Shown: in pieces, positions 24,776 through 33,485 of the stretch
Layout of the letters: each line of letters begins with the position of its first letter
How positions within the stretch are numbered: the first letter of the stretch is position 1
Assembly (NCBI GenBank): GCA_934272785.1
Contig: CAKQSE010000003.1
Coordinates: forward strand, 1-64,000
Direction of reading: 5' to 3'
Origin: an uncultured Alphaproteobacteria bacterium
GTDB taxonomy: Bacteria; Pseudomonadota; Alphaproteobacteria; Rs-D84
DNA: 64,000 nucleotides
The notes under the pieces: model-generated
Databases searched by the model: none
What the model saw: only the letters and a program-made list of their open reading frames with translations
Told to the model about the DNA's origin: nothing
Program-made: the position numbers and the translations under genes

Positions 24776-26605
24776 CATTTCAACGTTCTTGCGCGTTTTC
24801 TTGCGGACATTGCTGTCCAGTTCCTTTTTACGCAGGCGGATTGTCGCGGGCGTCACCTCTACCAATTCATCGTCCAAGATGTATGACAGGGATTCTTCCA
24901 GTGACATCTTGCGCGGGGGTGCCAAGAACAATTTTTCATCGGCGGTCACGCTGCGCATATTGGTCAATTCTTTACCCTTGACCGGATTTACTTCCAAATC
25001 ATTTTCCTTGCTGTGTTCGCCGATAATCATACCGGAATAAACCTCGGTCTGGGGACCGACAAACAGTGTTCCACGTGGTTGCAAATTAAACAACGCATAT
25101 GTTGCGGTAACACCATTTTCCATTGATACCAGCACGCCTGGGCGATACTGCATAATCGGGCCACGATATGGGCCGTATTCGGCAAACACGCGGTTCATAA
25201 TGCCAGTGCCACGTGTGTCTGTGCGGAATTCCGACAGGTATCCAATCAGCCCGCGTGATGGTGCGGAAAATACGATACGTGTTTTGCCGGCACCAGATGC
25301 CTTCATTTCGGTGATGGTTGCCTTGCGCTTGGTCATCTTTTCAATAACCACACCCGAGAATTCATCATCAACGTCAATTACGACTTCTTCGATTGGTTCC
25401 AGTTTTTCGCCGTTTTCGCCATCGTGCATAACAACGCGTGGACGCGATACGGACAGTTCAAATCCCTCGCGGCGCATGGTTTCAATCAGAATACCCAATT
25501 GCAATTCACCACGACCAGAAACCTCGAACGCTTCGTTATTCGCGCTCTGGGTGACCTTTAACGCGATATTTGTTTCGGCCTCTTTGAACAGGCGTTCGCC
25601 AATCATACGCGATGTCAGTTTCTTGCCCGATTTACCCGCCAGTGGTGATGTGTTCACAAAGAACGTCATTGTCAGGGTTGGTGGGTCAATTGGCATTGCC
25701 GGAATAGGCTCGGTAACCGATGGGTCGCACAGCGTGTCCGCCACGGTTGCCTTGGAAAATCCGGCGACGACAACAATGTCACCCGCAGATGCACTCTCGC
25801 GCGAAATCTTTTCAACGCCGCGGTGTTCAATGATTTTTGTGATTTTGGCGTTTTCGATGAATTCGCCCTTCATATTGATGGCCTTGACGGTCTGGCCAAC
25901 ACGGACGGTCCCAGATTCAATTTTACCGGTCAAAATACGGCCAACGTATGGGTCGGCCTCTAATGTTGTCGCCAACATAGAAAATGGCGCGTCCAATTGG
26001 CAACGTGTGCCGTTGCAATCAGGTGCCGGAACGTGGTCAACAATCAACTGGAACAGTGGGGTTAAATCCTTGTGTTCATCGTTCAGGTCGCGCACCGCCC
26101 AACCATCGCGGCCCACCGCATACAGGTATGGAAAATCCAACTGGGCATCGGTTGCACCCAATTTGTCGAACAGGTCAAATGTTTCACTCAGCACTTCGTC
26201 CGGACGGGCGTCAGAACGGTCAACCTTGTTTATGCAAACGATTGGACGCAGGCCCAGTTTCAACGCCTTGGACAAAACAAACTTTGTCTGGGGCAGGGGC
26301 CCTTCGGCCGCGTCAACCAACAACACAACCCCGTCAACCATGGACAAGATACGTTCCACCTCGCCCCCAAAGTCCGCGTGTCCCGGGGTGTCAACGATAT
26401 TGATTTTATAATCGTGCCACTGGATAGATGTCGGTTTTGCCGATATTGTAATGCCGCGTTCGCGTTCGATGTCGCCGCTGTCCATGACGCGATCTTCGAC
26501 CCGTTCATTGGCACGGAACGTGCCGGCCTGTTTTAACATGTTGTCAACCAGGGTTGTTTTACCGTGGTCAACGTGTGCAATGATTGCGATATTGCGAATT
26601 TTCAT
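24773..26605 (-). CDS. typA: Ribosome-associated GTPase TypA/BipA
   Basis: TypA is a translational GTPase of the EF-G family involved in 50S assembly and stress adaptation. The 610-aa product has AHVDHGKTTLVD, RERGITI, DTPGHADFGGEVER and NKVDRSDARP, followed by EF-G-like domains and the BipA C-terminal domain. Length is full. The long antisense frames here are shadows. Confidence 0.97.
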   Translation of the reverse strand: MKIRNIAIIAHVDHGKTTLVDNMLKQAGTFRANERVEDRVMDSGDIERERGITISAKPTSIQWHDYKINIVDTPGHADFGGEVERILSMVDGVVLLVDAAEGPLPQTKFVLSKALKLGLRPIVCINKVDRSDARPDEVLSETFDLFDKLGATDAQLDFPYLYAVGRDGWAVRDLNDEHKDLTPLFQLIVDHVPAPDCNGTRCQLDAPFSMLATTLEADPYVGRILTGKIESGTVRVGQTVKAINMKGEFIENAKITKIIEHRGVEKISRESASAGDIVVVAGFSKATVADTLCDPSVTEPIPAMPIDPPTLTMTFFVNTSPLAGKSGKKLTSRMIGERLFKEAETNIALKVTQSANNEAFEVSGRGELQLGILIETMRREGFELSVSRPRVVMHDGENGEKLEPIEEVVIDVDDEFSGVVIEKMTKRKATITEMKASGAGKTRIVFSAPSRGLIGYLSEFRTDTRGTGIMNRVFAEYGPYRGPIMQYRPGVLVSMENGVTATYALFNLQPRGTLFVGPQTEVYSGMIIGEHSKENDLEVNPVKGKELTNMRSVTADEKLFLAPPRKMSLEESLSYILDDELVEVTPATIRLRKKELDSNVRKKTRKNVEM

Positions 26606-26692
26606 CTGTATGCCTTATAATTTTTTCGTAAACGCTAGATTATACCATATTTTTCAATTTTCAAGAAATATACAAAAAAATTATGCAAAAAC

Positions 26693-26720
26693 TTGACATT
26701 TGATAATTTTTGTCTATATA
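26693..26720 (+). promoter_or_regulatory. Strong sigma70 promoter of an unknown gene pair
   Basis: Consensus TTGACA (26693-26698), then TATATA at 26715-26720 with a 16-nt spacer (or 26717-26722 with 18). It is the best -35 match seen in the window. An AT-rich tract lies upstream. Confidence 0.6.
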
Positions 26721-26770
26721 TACAACGGTCAGGGGTTGACAGGCAGATACAAGAGTTACAGGAGGTTGTC

Positions 26771-27328
26771 ATGCAGAAAGATAGCATAGTTTTCCAGGAT
26801 ATCCAAAATGGATTAAATGATTTTTATACGGTCGCGCGTGCGCGGACCAAGGTGCGTTTTGCCAAAATGCCGCGTTCGCATAAATATCTGGCAGCACGTG
26901 CGTTGATGCGGTTGCGTGACGTTGCAGATAACCCGGCCGAGTATTTTTCGCCTGCGGCGACAGATTACGCATGGACCCAACGTGGTCGTGCCTATGCCCA
27001 GGCACGTGGCATTGCACCAGAATGGGCGAAATATAACCTGGTAAAAACACCTGCAGATATTGTTGTTGATTCTGTGGATGCGGCATTTATCGAAGAACCA
27101 GCATTGCGCACCCAGTTTGAATTGTTCTGTGATGACGCGTTTGACTGGTTTTATGAATATGCCGATGCAAAGTCAAAGCGGTTTGACAAGGTTGAAAAAA
27201 ATGCCAAGAAAATCGCCGATGGTGTGAAACGTATTCACACCCAGGCCGAAATCATACGCCAGGGCAAGTTTATGTATTATCTGACACATAACAAATTGTT
27301 CCAAGCATTGTTGTTCCAAGAACGTTAA
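26771..27328 (+). CDS. Unknown helical protein (first of a pair)
   Basis: A 185-aa soluble, charged, probably all-helical protein. No family is recognised. The middle contains YLAARALMRLRDVADNPAEYF, similar in pattern to the next gene's INGAYNAICAIADNPKKYA, so the two may be distant duplicates. A consensus promoter and a perfect AGGAGG ribosome site before the ATG at 26771 suggest high expression. No signal peptide or membrane helix is visible. Confidence 0.6.
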   Translation: MQKDSIVFQDIQNGLNDFYTVARARTKVRFAKMPRSHKYLAARALMRLRDVADNPAEYFSPAATDYAWTQRGRAYAQARGIAPEWAKYNLVKTPADIVVDSVDAAFIEEPALRTQFELFCDDAFDWFYEYADAKSKRFDKVEKNAKKIADGVKRIHTQAEIIRQGKFMYYLTHNKLFQALLFQER

Positions 27329-27347
27329 AAACCCAAGGAGAGAAAAA

Positions 27348-27785
27348 ATGATAAACTTTGATTTGACATTGCAACGCTATTTTGACGAAGTAAAAAAATA
27401 TCTGAGACAGCGCGTATCACATGCCCGCGACAGTGTGGAATTAGACACAATCAATGGTGCATATAATGCGATTTGCGCTATTGCCGATAATCCGAAAAAA
27501 TACGCCGGCCAATATGATATCTTGCACAAGGTTGCCAATCAACAAAATGTTGGTGATGCATTTCGTTATGGTGATGGGGTGTATATGGATGTTGAACGTA
27601 TTATTTATTCGTCGGCTGATTTGGATTCACAGATTGACTATACGCGTCACCAGGCCCAGGAAGAACTGTTAAAGGCGTTGAATCGCATTAAATACATGAA
27701 CAATAAAAATCCGTTCAAGGATTTTTATCGTCCGTTCTTGCCTGCGACATATTACGCGGTCAAGGAAAAAGTAAACCAGCGATAA
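27348..27785 (+). CDS. Unknown helical protein (second of a pair)
   Basis: A 145-aa soluble, helical protein of unknown family, 19 nt downstream of its partner and with a strong AAGGAGAG ribosome site. The C-terminus is basic and aromatic (FKDFYRPFLPATYYAVKEK). It shares a DNP-K-Y type motif region with the preceding protein. A strong terminator follows, so the two genes form a closed two-gene unit. Confidence 0.6.
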   Translation: MINFDLTLQRYFDEVKKYLRQRVSHARDSVELDTINGAYNAICAIADNPKKYAGQYDILHKVANQQNVGDAFRYGDGVYMDVERIIYSSADLDSQIDYTRHQAQEELLKALNRIKYMNNKNPFKDFYRPFLPATYYAVKEKVNQR

Positions 27786-27788
27786 AAA

Positions 27789-27812
27789 AACGGGGCAACG
27801 CCCCGTTTTTTA
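27789..27812. terminator. Bidirectional terminator, unknown pair and serS
   Basis: AACGGGGC/GCCCCGTT with T-run, identical in stem to the terminator at 21773-21796. Confidence 0.8.
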
Positions 27813-29087
27813 ATGCTTGCCCCCAATCTTGGTGCGACCACCCATCAGTGGTTGCAATTTTGGTGGGATATTCACACTGCCGTCGGCGTTCTGGTGATTT
27901 TCCAGGAACGGAACCAAAACACGTGGCACGGCGATACCGGTATTATTTAGTGTTGCCACAAATTGCACATCGCCATTTTTATCGCGATAGCGTGTGTTGG
28001 TGCGGCGCGCCTGGAACTGACCGATGGACGAGCAGCTGCCCACTTCCTTGTATGCATTTTCAGACGGGACCCATGCCTCGACATCATTCATTTTAACCTT
28101 GTTAAATCCCATGTCGCCGGTGGAATTCGCAATTACGCGGTATGGCAATTCCAGGTCGGCCATAACCTCGCACAAATTGTTTAAAATATGTTCGTGCATT
28201 TCGTCCGATTGCGCCGGGGTGCAATAGATATATTGTTCCACCTTGTTAAACTGGTGAAACCGGGCCAGGCCACGTGTATCGCGACCGGCCGCGCCGGCCT
28301 CTTTACGGAAACACGGCGAAAATCCCGCGTATTTGATCGGCAAATCGCGTTCGTTCAGGATTTCACCGCTGTGCAGCGAATTCAAAATGATTTCTGCGGT
28401 CCCGGCCAGGCAACGGTCGGTCCCCGCCAGCATAAACACATCGTTGTCCATTACCGCCAGGTCCGAACCCATAAAGTGGCCCGCGTCAAATATTGTCTGG
28501 GGCTTTGTGATAGATGGGCATTCAATAAACGTAAATCCCTTGGCAATCAGTTTCTGGATAACATATGTTTCAATGGCCAGTTGTAATTCGGCGGCCTCGC
28601 CCACCAGGGCGTATGTGCGTGTCCCGCACAATTTGCCGATTTTTTCCGGTAACCACCATCCGTTCATGTCCAGTAAATCCCACTGGGCGCGTGGCGCAAA
28701 ATCAAACGTGCGCGGTGCGCCGATGCGACGAACCTCGGTATTAAAACTGTCGTCGGGACCGATTGGCGCAGATGCGTCTGGGATTTGTGGCACGCGGTGC
28801 ATTAAATCGTTCAGCACGGCTTCCTTGTCCGCCAATTCCGCCATATCGGCGGCGATTTCGTTTGCGATTTCCTTGCTGCGTGCAATCAGCGGTGCCTTGT
28901 CAGACGCCGTTGGAATTTCGCGTGTGATTTTATTCTTTTCGGCGGTCATCGCCTGGGTTATTGTTTTCAGTTCGCGGACGCGTGCATCCAATGCCAACAG
29001 TTCGTCAATATTATCGTCAAACCCCTTGACCCGGCATGCGTTTTTAACCACGTCTGGGTTTTCACGAATAAATCTGATATCCAACAT
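27810..29087 (-). CDS. serS: Serine-tRNA ligase
   Basis: A class II synthetase that charges tRNA-Ser. The 425-aa protein starts MLDIRFIRENPDVVKN and has the long N-terminal coiled-coil arm that binds the tRNA variable arm. The catalytic core includes FSPCFRKEAGAAGRDTRGLARFHQF and, near the end, NGTGIAVPR-like NNTGIAVPRVLV. Length is normal. Confidence 0.97.
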   Translation of the reverse strand: MLDIRFIRENPDVVKNACRVKGFDDNIDELLALDARVRELKTITQAMTAEKNKITREIPTASDKAPLIARSKEIANEIAADMAELADKEAVLNDLMHRVPQIPDASAPIGPDDSFNTEVRRIGAPRTFDFAPRAQWDLLDMNGWWLPEKIGKLCGTRTYALVGEAAELQLAIETYVIQKLIAKGFTFIECPSITKPQTIFDAGHFMGSDLAVMDNDVFMLAGTDRCLAGTAEIILNSLHSGEILNERDLPIKYAGFSPCFRKEAGAAGRDTRGLARFHQFNKVEQYIYCTPAQSDEMHEHILNNLCEVMADLELPYRVIANSTGDMGFNKVKMNDVEAWVPSENAYKEVGSCSSIGQFQARRTNTRYRDKNGDVQFVATLNNTGIAVPRVLVPFLENHQNADGSVNIPPKLQPLMGGRTKIGGKH

Positions 29088-29153
29088 AGTTTTTATTCCT
29101 TGGTTTTTTGTTGTATATAATAATTTCGTATTGCTATAAAATCAATTAAATCT

Positions 29154-29182
29154 TTGAATTGCACGATAAATATCATTATGCT
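29154..29182 (+). promoter_or_regulatory. Promoter of trxB
   Basis: TTGAAT (29154-29159), 17-nt spacer, TATGCT (29177-29182). The start site would lie near 29189, downstream of a short upstream ORF start. Confidence 0.45.
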
Positions 29183-29226
29183 ATGCTGAACGCAACGATG
29201 AATAAAGAAAGGGAAGAGTATCTGTT

Positions 29227-30132
29227 ATGAACGATATTGTTATGTATGATGTAATTATTATGGGTTCGGGCCCCGCCGGATTGACAGCGGCGTTGTATTG
29301 CGCGCGTGGTGGGAAAAAGACGATTGTCCTGGGGGGGGGTACCCTGGGCGGACAAATGGCCGGAATTCCAAAATTGGAAAATTATCCTGGCTGGACCGGG
29401 TCCGGCGCGGAATTGGCCGAATTTATGAAGAACCAGGCCACGTCATTTGGCGCGGAATTTGTTGCTGCGTCTGTTCGGGAAATTGCCGGTGACGCCGTTG
29501 GCGCATTTAACCTGAGTGCCAGCAACGGTAAAAAATACGTTGGTAAATCTGTCATCATCGCAACCGGTGCATCGCCCAGAAAACTGGAAATCGCGGGTGC
29601 ACGTGAACTGTTTGGACACGGTGTGTCATATTGCGCAACGTGCGACGGATTCTTTTATTATGGCAAAGATGTTATGGTTATGGGCGGCGGTAACAGCGCG
29701 CTGAACGATGCGTTATACCTGGCCGATATTGCGAAAACCGTTAAAATCGTTTATCGCAAGGGTGCATTTACCCGGGCCGAGGCGATATTACGCAGTCGCG
29801 TTTCCGAACGTGAAAATATCGAGTGCCTGTTTAATACCGACTTGAAACAAATTGCCGCAACCGATGATGATCGCCTGGTCGTGACCACCACAACCGATGA
29901 AAAAATAGTCATCGATGGTCTGTTTGTTGCCATCGGGCACGAGGCGAACACCGACTATCTGACCGAGGATGTTGCCCGTGACAACATGGGACGCATCGCC
30001 CCATCTGCATTGCCCACCGGTGTTTTTGTTGCCGGCGACGTTGAATCCAATATTAAAATGCAGGTTGCAACCGCCGTTGGAACGGGGTGTAGTGCTGCCA
30101 TGGACGCCATTGCATACCTGAATAAATTATAA
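29227..30132 (+). CDS. trxB: Thioredoxin reductase (NAD(P)/FAD-dependent)
   Basis: Reduces thioredoxin with NADPH. The 301-aa product has the FAD-binding GSGPAGLTAALYCARGG, the redox-active CATCDG, the NAD(P)-binding GGGNSALNDALYL and the C-terminal GVFVAGDVE. GGGAAGAG sits 7-8 nt before the ATG at 29227; a second ATG at 29242 is possible. trxA is at 60043. A conserved-loop hairpin follows the stop by 13 nt. Confidence 0.95.
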   Translation: MNDIVMYDVIIMGSGPAGLTAALYCARGGKKTIVLGGGTLGGQMAGIPKLENYPGWTGSGAELAEFMKNQATSFGAEFVAASVREIAGDAVGAFNLSASNGKKYVGKSVIIATGASPRKLEIAGARELFGHGVSYCATCDGFFYYGKDVMVMGGGNSALNDALYLADIAKTVKIVYRKGAFTRAEAILRSRVSERENIECLFNTDLKQIAATDDDRLVVTTTTDEKIVIDGLFVAIGHEANTDYLTEDVARDNMGRIAPSALPTGVFVAGDVESNIKMQVATAVGTGCSAAMDAIAYLNKL

Positions 30133-30144
30133 TGGGGTATCTAT

Positions 30145-30198
30145 GTGCGATGCGGGTTGCTCATGTAGCGTTTGTACACTACGCAACCCGCATTGCGC
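30145..30198 (+). repeat. Conserved-loop hairpin, copy 2
   Basis: A 16-bp stem, with a few G-T pairs, (30145-30160 with 30183-30198) closes a 22-nt loop that matches the loop at 9778-9799 except at four central bases. The stem sequence differs from copy 1 but pairs fully. It lies right after trxB in the same orientation, as copy 1 does after the acyl-CoA ligase gene. Confidence 0.7.
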
Positions 30199-30293
30199 AT
30201 ATCTACCACCATTCTAATTTATTCACTGTCGGCTGTGCACTATGTTGGCGGTTTTTGCGTATCTACCGCCATTCTAATGTATTCACTGTTGGC
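30197..30293. repeat. Two imperfect 37-nt direct repeats
   Basis: Units at 30197-30233 and 30257-30293 start GCATATCTACC and GCGTATCTACC, differ at four positions, and repeat with a 60-nt period. No gene lies in this stretch. Confidence 0.65.
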
Positions 30294-30304
30294 GCGGGGC
30301 CAGA

Positions 30305-30332
30305 TGAACTCTGCACTCTGAACTTTGCACTC
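30305..30332. repeat. Four heptanucleotide units, intergenic copy
   Basis: TGAACTC, TGCACTC, TGAACTT, TGCACTC in a row, ending at the stop codon of the J-domain gene. It is the same kind and length of block as inside mnmE (11192-11219). Confidence 0.65.
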
Positions 30333-30829
30333 TACTTTTTCCCAAAGTGTTTTTTCAGGGTTTGGTATGCGGCATTTACCTTGGTAAATTCTGTGGCGTT
30401 TGCCGTGCCACCCGTATCGGGGTGGTATTTTTTTGCGAGGGCACGATACTTTGCGCCAACCTCGCGCATTGTGGCCGTTGGGGCCAGCCCCAGTGTTTTT
30501 AACGCATTGCTGATTGTGGCACTGACGCGCGGTTTCGGGGCGACGTGGTCAAACGCACTGCGTCCCATGATAAAATCGTTCAGGAATTTGACATAATCCG
30601 CTTCGTCCTTGTTGGCGGTTTCTTTGTCTTTCAGTGGTGCGCCAAATGTTTGACGTTCCCAGTCGGCCTCTATCTCGTCCGGGGTCATGTCGGCATAGAA
30701 ATTCCAATTTTTATTATATTCGGCCGCGTGTTCCTGGCAGAACCACCAGTATTCACGTAAATCACGCGATTTTGGCGCGCGACATGTCCCGGCCTTGGTG
30801 CAGCCCGTATGATCGCATTTTCGTATCAT
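30332..30829 (-). CDS. J-domain protein
   Basis: A 165-aa protein with a C-terminal J-domain (LGLAPTATMREVGAKYRALAKKYHPD, containing HPD) that would stimulate a DnaK-type chaperone. The N-terminal half has cysteines and His (CDHTGCTKAGTC, CQEHAAEYN) that could bind a metal. It lacks the Gly/Phe and zinc regions of full DnaJ. Its start overlaps the end of xerD by 4 nt, so it is the last gene of the lptG-xerD operon. Confidence 0.85.
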   Translation of the reverse strand: MIRKCDHTGCTKAGTCRAPKSRDLREYWWFCQEHAAEYNKNWNFYADMTPDEIEADWERQTFGAPLKDKETANKDEADYVKFLNDFIMGRSAFDHVAPKPRVSATISNALKTLGLAPTATMREVGAKYRALAKKYHPDTGGTANATEFTKVNAAYQTLKKHFGKK

Positions 30830-31698
30830 TTTATATCATCCATTGATTTCGCATGCCCCAGTGGGTGGTGCATAACAACCGTTTCGAGCAGTTGTTCTGG
30901 CATAACGTGGGTATAGATTTGTGTTGTTGAAATATCCTCGTGCCCCAGCATTGTTTGTATCGCGCGCAGGTTTGCGCCCCCCGCCAACAGGTGTGACGCG
31001 AACGAGTGGCGCAATACGTGTGGTGACACGCGGTGCGGGTCAATGCCGGCCAAGACCGCGCATTTTTTCAAAATTTTAAAGAACCCATCGCGCGTCATAT
31101 GGCCACTTTTCCCAATGCCCGGGAATACATACTTTGACGTGTCGTCATCGCGCACGGCCAGCCATTTGTTTAATGCCGCAACCGCGCCCGCATGCATGGG
31201 GACAATGCGTTCCTTGGCCCCCTTGCCATGAATCAGTAATTTGTCACCCAGTATTCCTGTCATTGGCAATTCGCATAATTCAGACACGCGCAGGCCCGAC
31301 GCATACAGCAATTCAATCATCGCACGCAGGCGGATTGAATTCTTGACGTCGCCCGCCGATGAAATCAGTAATTCTATTTCGTCCACCGACAAGAATTTTG
31401 GCAATGGGCGCGTGCGTTTTGGTAATTCTAAATTGGCCGCCGGGTTTTCATTGATAATTTTTTCCAGCATTAAAAATTTATAGAACCCGCGCAGTGCGCT
31501 GGCGTGGCGGGCAATTGATGATGCGCGCTCGGGCAGGGACGATAAATACGCCTGGACGTCTGTGGCGGTTGCCGACATCAGTCCGCCCGGCAATGCCGCA
31601 TCTGCCGCACGCAGGTCTGCACCATAACTTTCCAGTGTTTTCGCGCTGCGTCCTTTTTCTGCGGCCAGGGCCTCTAAAAAAATCTCTACATAATTCAT
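30826..31698 (-). CDS. xerD: Site-specific tyrosine recombinase XerD-like
   Basis: XerD works with XerC at dif to resolve chromosome dimers, controlled by FtsK (a homologue is at 40444). The 290-aa protein has an N-terminal SAM-like core-binding domain and the catalytic set: Arg in ASGLRVSEL, Lys in HGKGAKE, HVLRHSFASHLL, LGHEDISTTQIYTHV. The ending HHPLG favours XerD over XerC. It overlaps both neighbours by 4 nt. Confidence 0.88.
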   Translation of the reverse strand: MNYVEIFLEALAAEKGRSAKTLESYGADLRAADAALPGGLMSATATDVQAYLSSLPERASSIARHASALRGFYKFLMLEKIINENPAANLELPKRTRPLPKFLSVDEIELLISSAGDVKNSIRLRAMIELLYASGLRVSELCELPMTGILGDKLLIHGKGAKERIVPMHAGAVAALNKWLAVRDDDTSKYVFPGIGKSGHMTRDGFFKILKKCAVLAGIDPHRVSPHVLRHSFASHLLAGGANLRAIQTMLGHEDISTTQIYTHVMPEQLLETVVMHHPLGHAKSMDDIK

Positions 31699-31832
31699 GG
31701 ATACAATACGATTTCGGTCACATTTTGTGGGGCGGGAAATGATATTATCATCAGCACCACCAGGACAATTATCAATGCCCAGATTATAATTTTATTACGT
31801 GTCGAATTCTTGCGTCGATTATTCAGTGGCAT
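31695..31832 (-). CDS. Small single-span membrane protein, 45 aa
   Basis: The ORF reads MPLNNRRKNSTRNK, then a hydrophobic helix (IIIWALIIVLVVLMIIS) and a short polar tail. A strong AAGGGGGAA site precedes the ATG at 31832, and the stop overlaps the xerD start (ATGA). These two points make it a real gene despite its size. The basic N-terminus suggests N-in topology. No family is recognised. It lies between lptG and xerD in one operon. Confidence 0.6.
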   Translation of the reverse strand: MPLNNRRKNSTRNKIIIWALIIVLVVLMIISFPAPQNVTEIVLYP

Positions 31833-31851
31833 GCGTAAATTCCCCCTTGGG

Positions 31852-32910
31852 TTAAATGGTATCAAAACTGGCGATAAATGTGGCCGCGGCGGCGATGATA
31901 ATCAGTTGTGGCGCAACAATTGCCAGCATTGGCGGTAATGCACCGGTTGACCCCAATGCGTTAAACATATTGGTCAGAAAATACAATGCAAAGCATGTGA
32001 CAATCCCCAGGGCAAATTTGGTCCCAAAACTGTAATTGCGGCGTTGGCGCGTCTGGGAAAATGCAACGCCCAGTGTTGCCATCGCAATCAATGATAATGG
32101 CAAGAATAACAGGGTCCAAAACTGAACCAAATGGCCACGTACCGGCGCGCCAATCGCGTCCATTTTGTGGATAAATGTCGGTAATTGCCAAAATGAAATC
32201 TGGTCCGGTTGCAGGTATCGGTCCAACACCGTGCGCGGTGTCAGACGTGTTTCCGCCGACCAATCGCGCGTTTTCATAATGCCGTTTGCGTCCCATACGT
32301 GCGCAGATTTTGCAGACATTCCGTCATCGTCCAGGGTGACCGTTTTCGCCTCTATCCGGTTGGTCAGTTTAAATGACGCGTCCTGGACATAAATTGTTGC
32401 GTTTTCAAAATCCAATGCGTCGCCAGACTTGTGCATTGTTTTTGCGTTCATTGTGATGTATCCGGTCTCTGATGCCTCGCGCAGCCAGATTGCGTCATCA
32501 ATCAATTTCAGGTGGTCTGATGTAATGTTTCGATTGCTCAATTCAACCGAATATGGATTTACGACCGTCGTTGCAAACACGCCAATCAGTGCCGCGCCGA
32601 CCAAGAACGGGCGTGACATCTGGTATGGGGACAGGCCAGCACTGGCCACAATAATACTCTCGCTGGATTTGGTCAGGTTATATGACGCCAGCAATGTTCC
32701 CATAAACACCGCCAGTGGCAAGAACAGTGGCACATATTCCAGCAATCGCATCCACGATTCCGCCATTGCCGCCACCGCCGTCGGATTTGACGGCAGGCGT
32801 TCTACAAATGTCACCGCGAAAATAATCCCACACACGACCAGCATAACCAACCCAACGCCGTAAAAAAATCGGCGCATCAGGAATCTGGTCAAAATACTTG
32901 TTCGTAACAT
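31852..32910 (-). CDS. lptG: LPS export permease LptG/LptF family
   Basis: LptF and LptG form the membrane part of the LptB2FG transporter that extracts LPS from the inner membrane. The 352-aa product has the YjgP/YjgQ layout: N-terminal helices, a periplasmic beta-jellyroll around residues 130-250, and three C-terminal helices. The C-terminal signature region MLAIVAPQLIIIAAA fits LptG. lptF is not in the window. The gene is first of the minus-strand operon ending at the J-domain gene. Confidence 0.85.
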   Translation of the reverse strand: MLRTSILTRFLMRRFFYGVGLVMLVVCGIIFAVTFVERLPSNPTAVAAMAESWMRLLEYVPLFLPLAVFMGTLLASYNLTKSSESIIVASAGLSPYQMSRPFLVGAALIGVFATTVVNPYSVELSNRNITSDHLKLIDDAIWLREASETGYITMNAKTMHKSGDALDFENATIYVQDASFKLTNRIEAKTVTLDDDGMSAKSAHVWDANGIMKTRDWSAETRLTPRTVLDRYLQPDQISFWQLPTFIHKMDAIGAPVRGHLVQFWTLLFLPLSLIAMATLGVAFSQTRQRRNYSFGTKFALGIVTCFALYFLTNMFNALGSTGALPPMLAIVAPQLIIIAAAATFIASFDTI

Positions 32911-32942
32911 AGCCTAAAAATTATAACCTGTTGATTTGATAA

Positions 32943-32970
32943 TTGCAAAATTAAAATGAATGCGTATAAT
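32943..32970 (+). promoter_or_regulatory. Promoter of greA
   Basis: TTGCAA (32943-32948), 16-nt spacer, TATAAT (32965-32970), about 36 nt before the greA start. Confidence 0.55.
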
Positions 32971-33005
32971 TTCGGATACTATTACAGATCTAAGGAACAT
33001 GCAAA

Positions 33006-33476
33006 ATGGAAAAAAAACCAATTTCACGCGCAGGGTTTGACGCGCTGTTAAAAGAATTAAAAGATTTAAAAGAGGTTCAGCGTCCGGAAATCTTGAAAAC
33101 GGTTCAGTGGGCGCGTTCGCTGGGGGATTTGTCGGAAAACGCGGATTACAGTGCGGCCAAGGAAAAACAACGCCAGATTGATAAACGTATCCAGTTTATC
33201 GAAGGGGTAATTGAAAATGCCGCGATTATTGATATTGATTCACTGTCGGGTGACCGGGTTGTGTTTGGTGCCCGCGTTGTCGCCGAAGACGAAGACGGTA
33301 ACCGTATGCAGTGCCGGATTTTGTCAGATATTGAATCTGATGGCAAACAGGTTATTTCGTGCACATCGCCGGTTGGGCGCGCAATGATTGGGCGTTGCGT
33401 TGGTGATACGTGCATTGTTAAATTGCCATCTGGGGAAAAAGAATACGAAATTTTGGAAGTAAAATTCAAAGACTAG
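33006..33476 (+). CDS. greA: Transcription elongation factor GreA
   Basis: GreA rescues backtracked RNA polymerase by stimulating transcript cleavage. The 156-aa product has the N-terminal coiled coil with the acidic tip (ARSLGDLSENADYSAAKEKQ) and the C-terminal FKBP-like domain. A start AAGGAAC site precedes it. mutL follows after 9 nt, so they are probably co-transcribed. Confidence 0.95.
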   Translation: MEKKPISRAGFDALLKELKDLKEVQRPEILKTVQWARSLGDLSENADYSAAKEKQRQIDKRIQFIEGVIENAAIIDIDSLSGDRVVFGARVVAEDEDGNRMQCRILSDIESDGKQVISCTSPVGRAMIGRCVGDTCIVKLPSGEKEYEILEVKFKD

Positions 33477-33485
33477 GGTCTGGGG

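Noticed and set aside
25200..26411. 403-aa open frame antisense to typA
   Set aside because: It lies entirely opposite a full-length conserved gene, has no ribosome site, and its sequence is a low-complexity shadow.
29183..29230. 15-codon upstream ORF overlapping the trxB start
   Set aside because: Its start lies at the predicted -10/start-site boundary of the trxB promoter, so it is probably not transcribed in full.
30197..30293. CRISPR array
   Set aside because: Only two imperfect units, no regular spacers and no cas genes nearby.
30132..30596. 154-aa plus-strand frame starting at the trxB stop
   Set aside because: It runs through the hairpin and repeats and then antisense to the J-domain gene; no coherent protein features.
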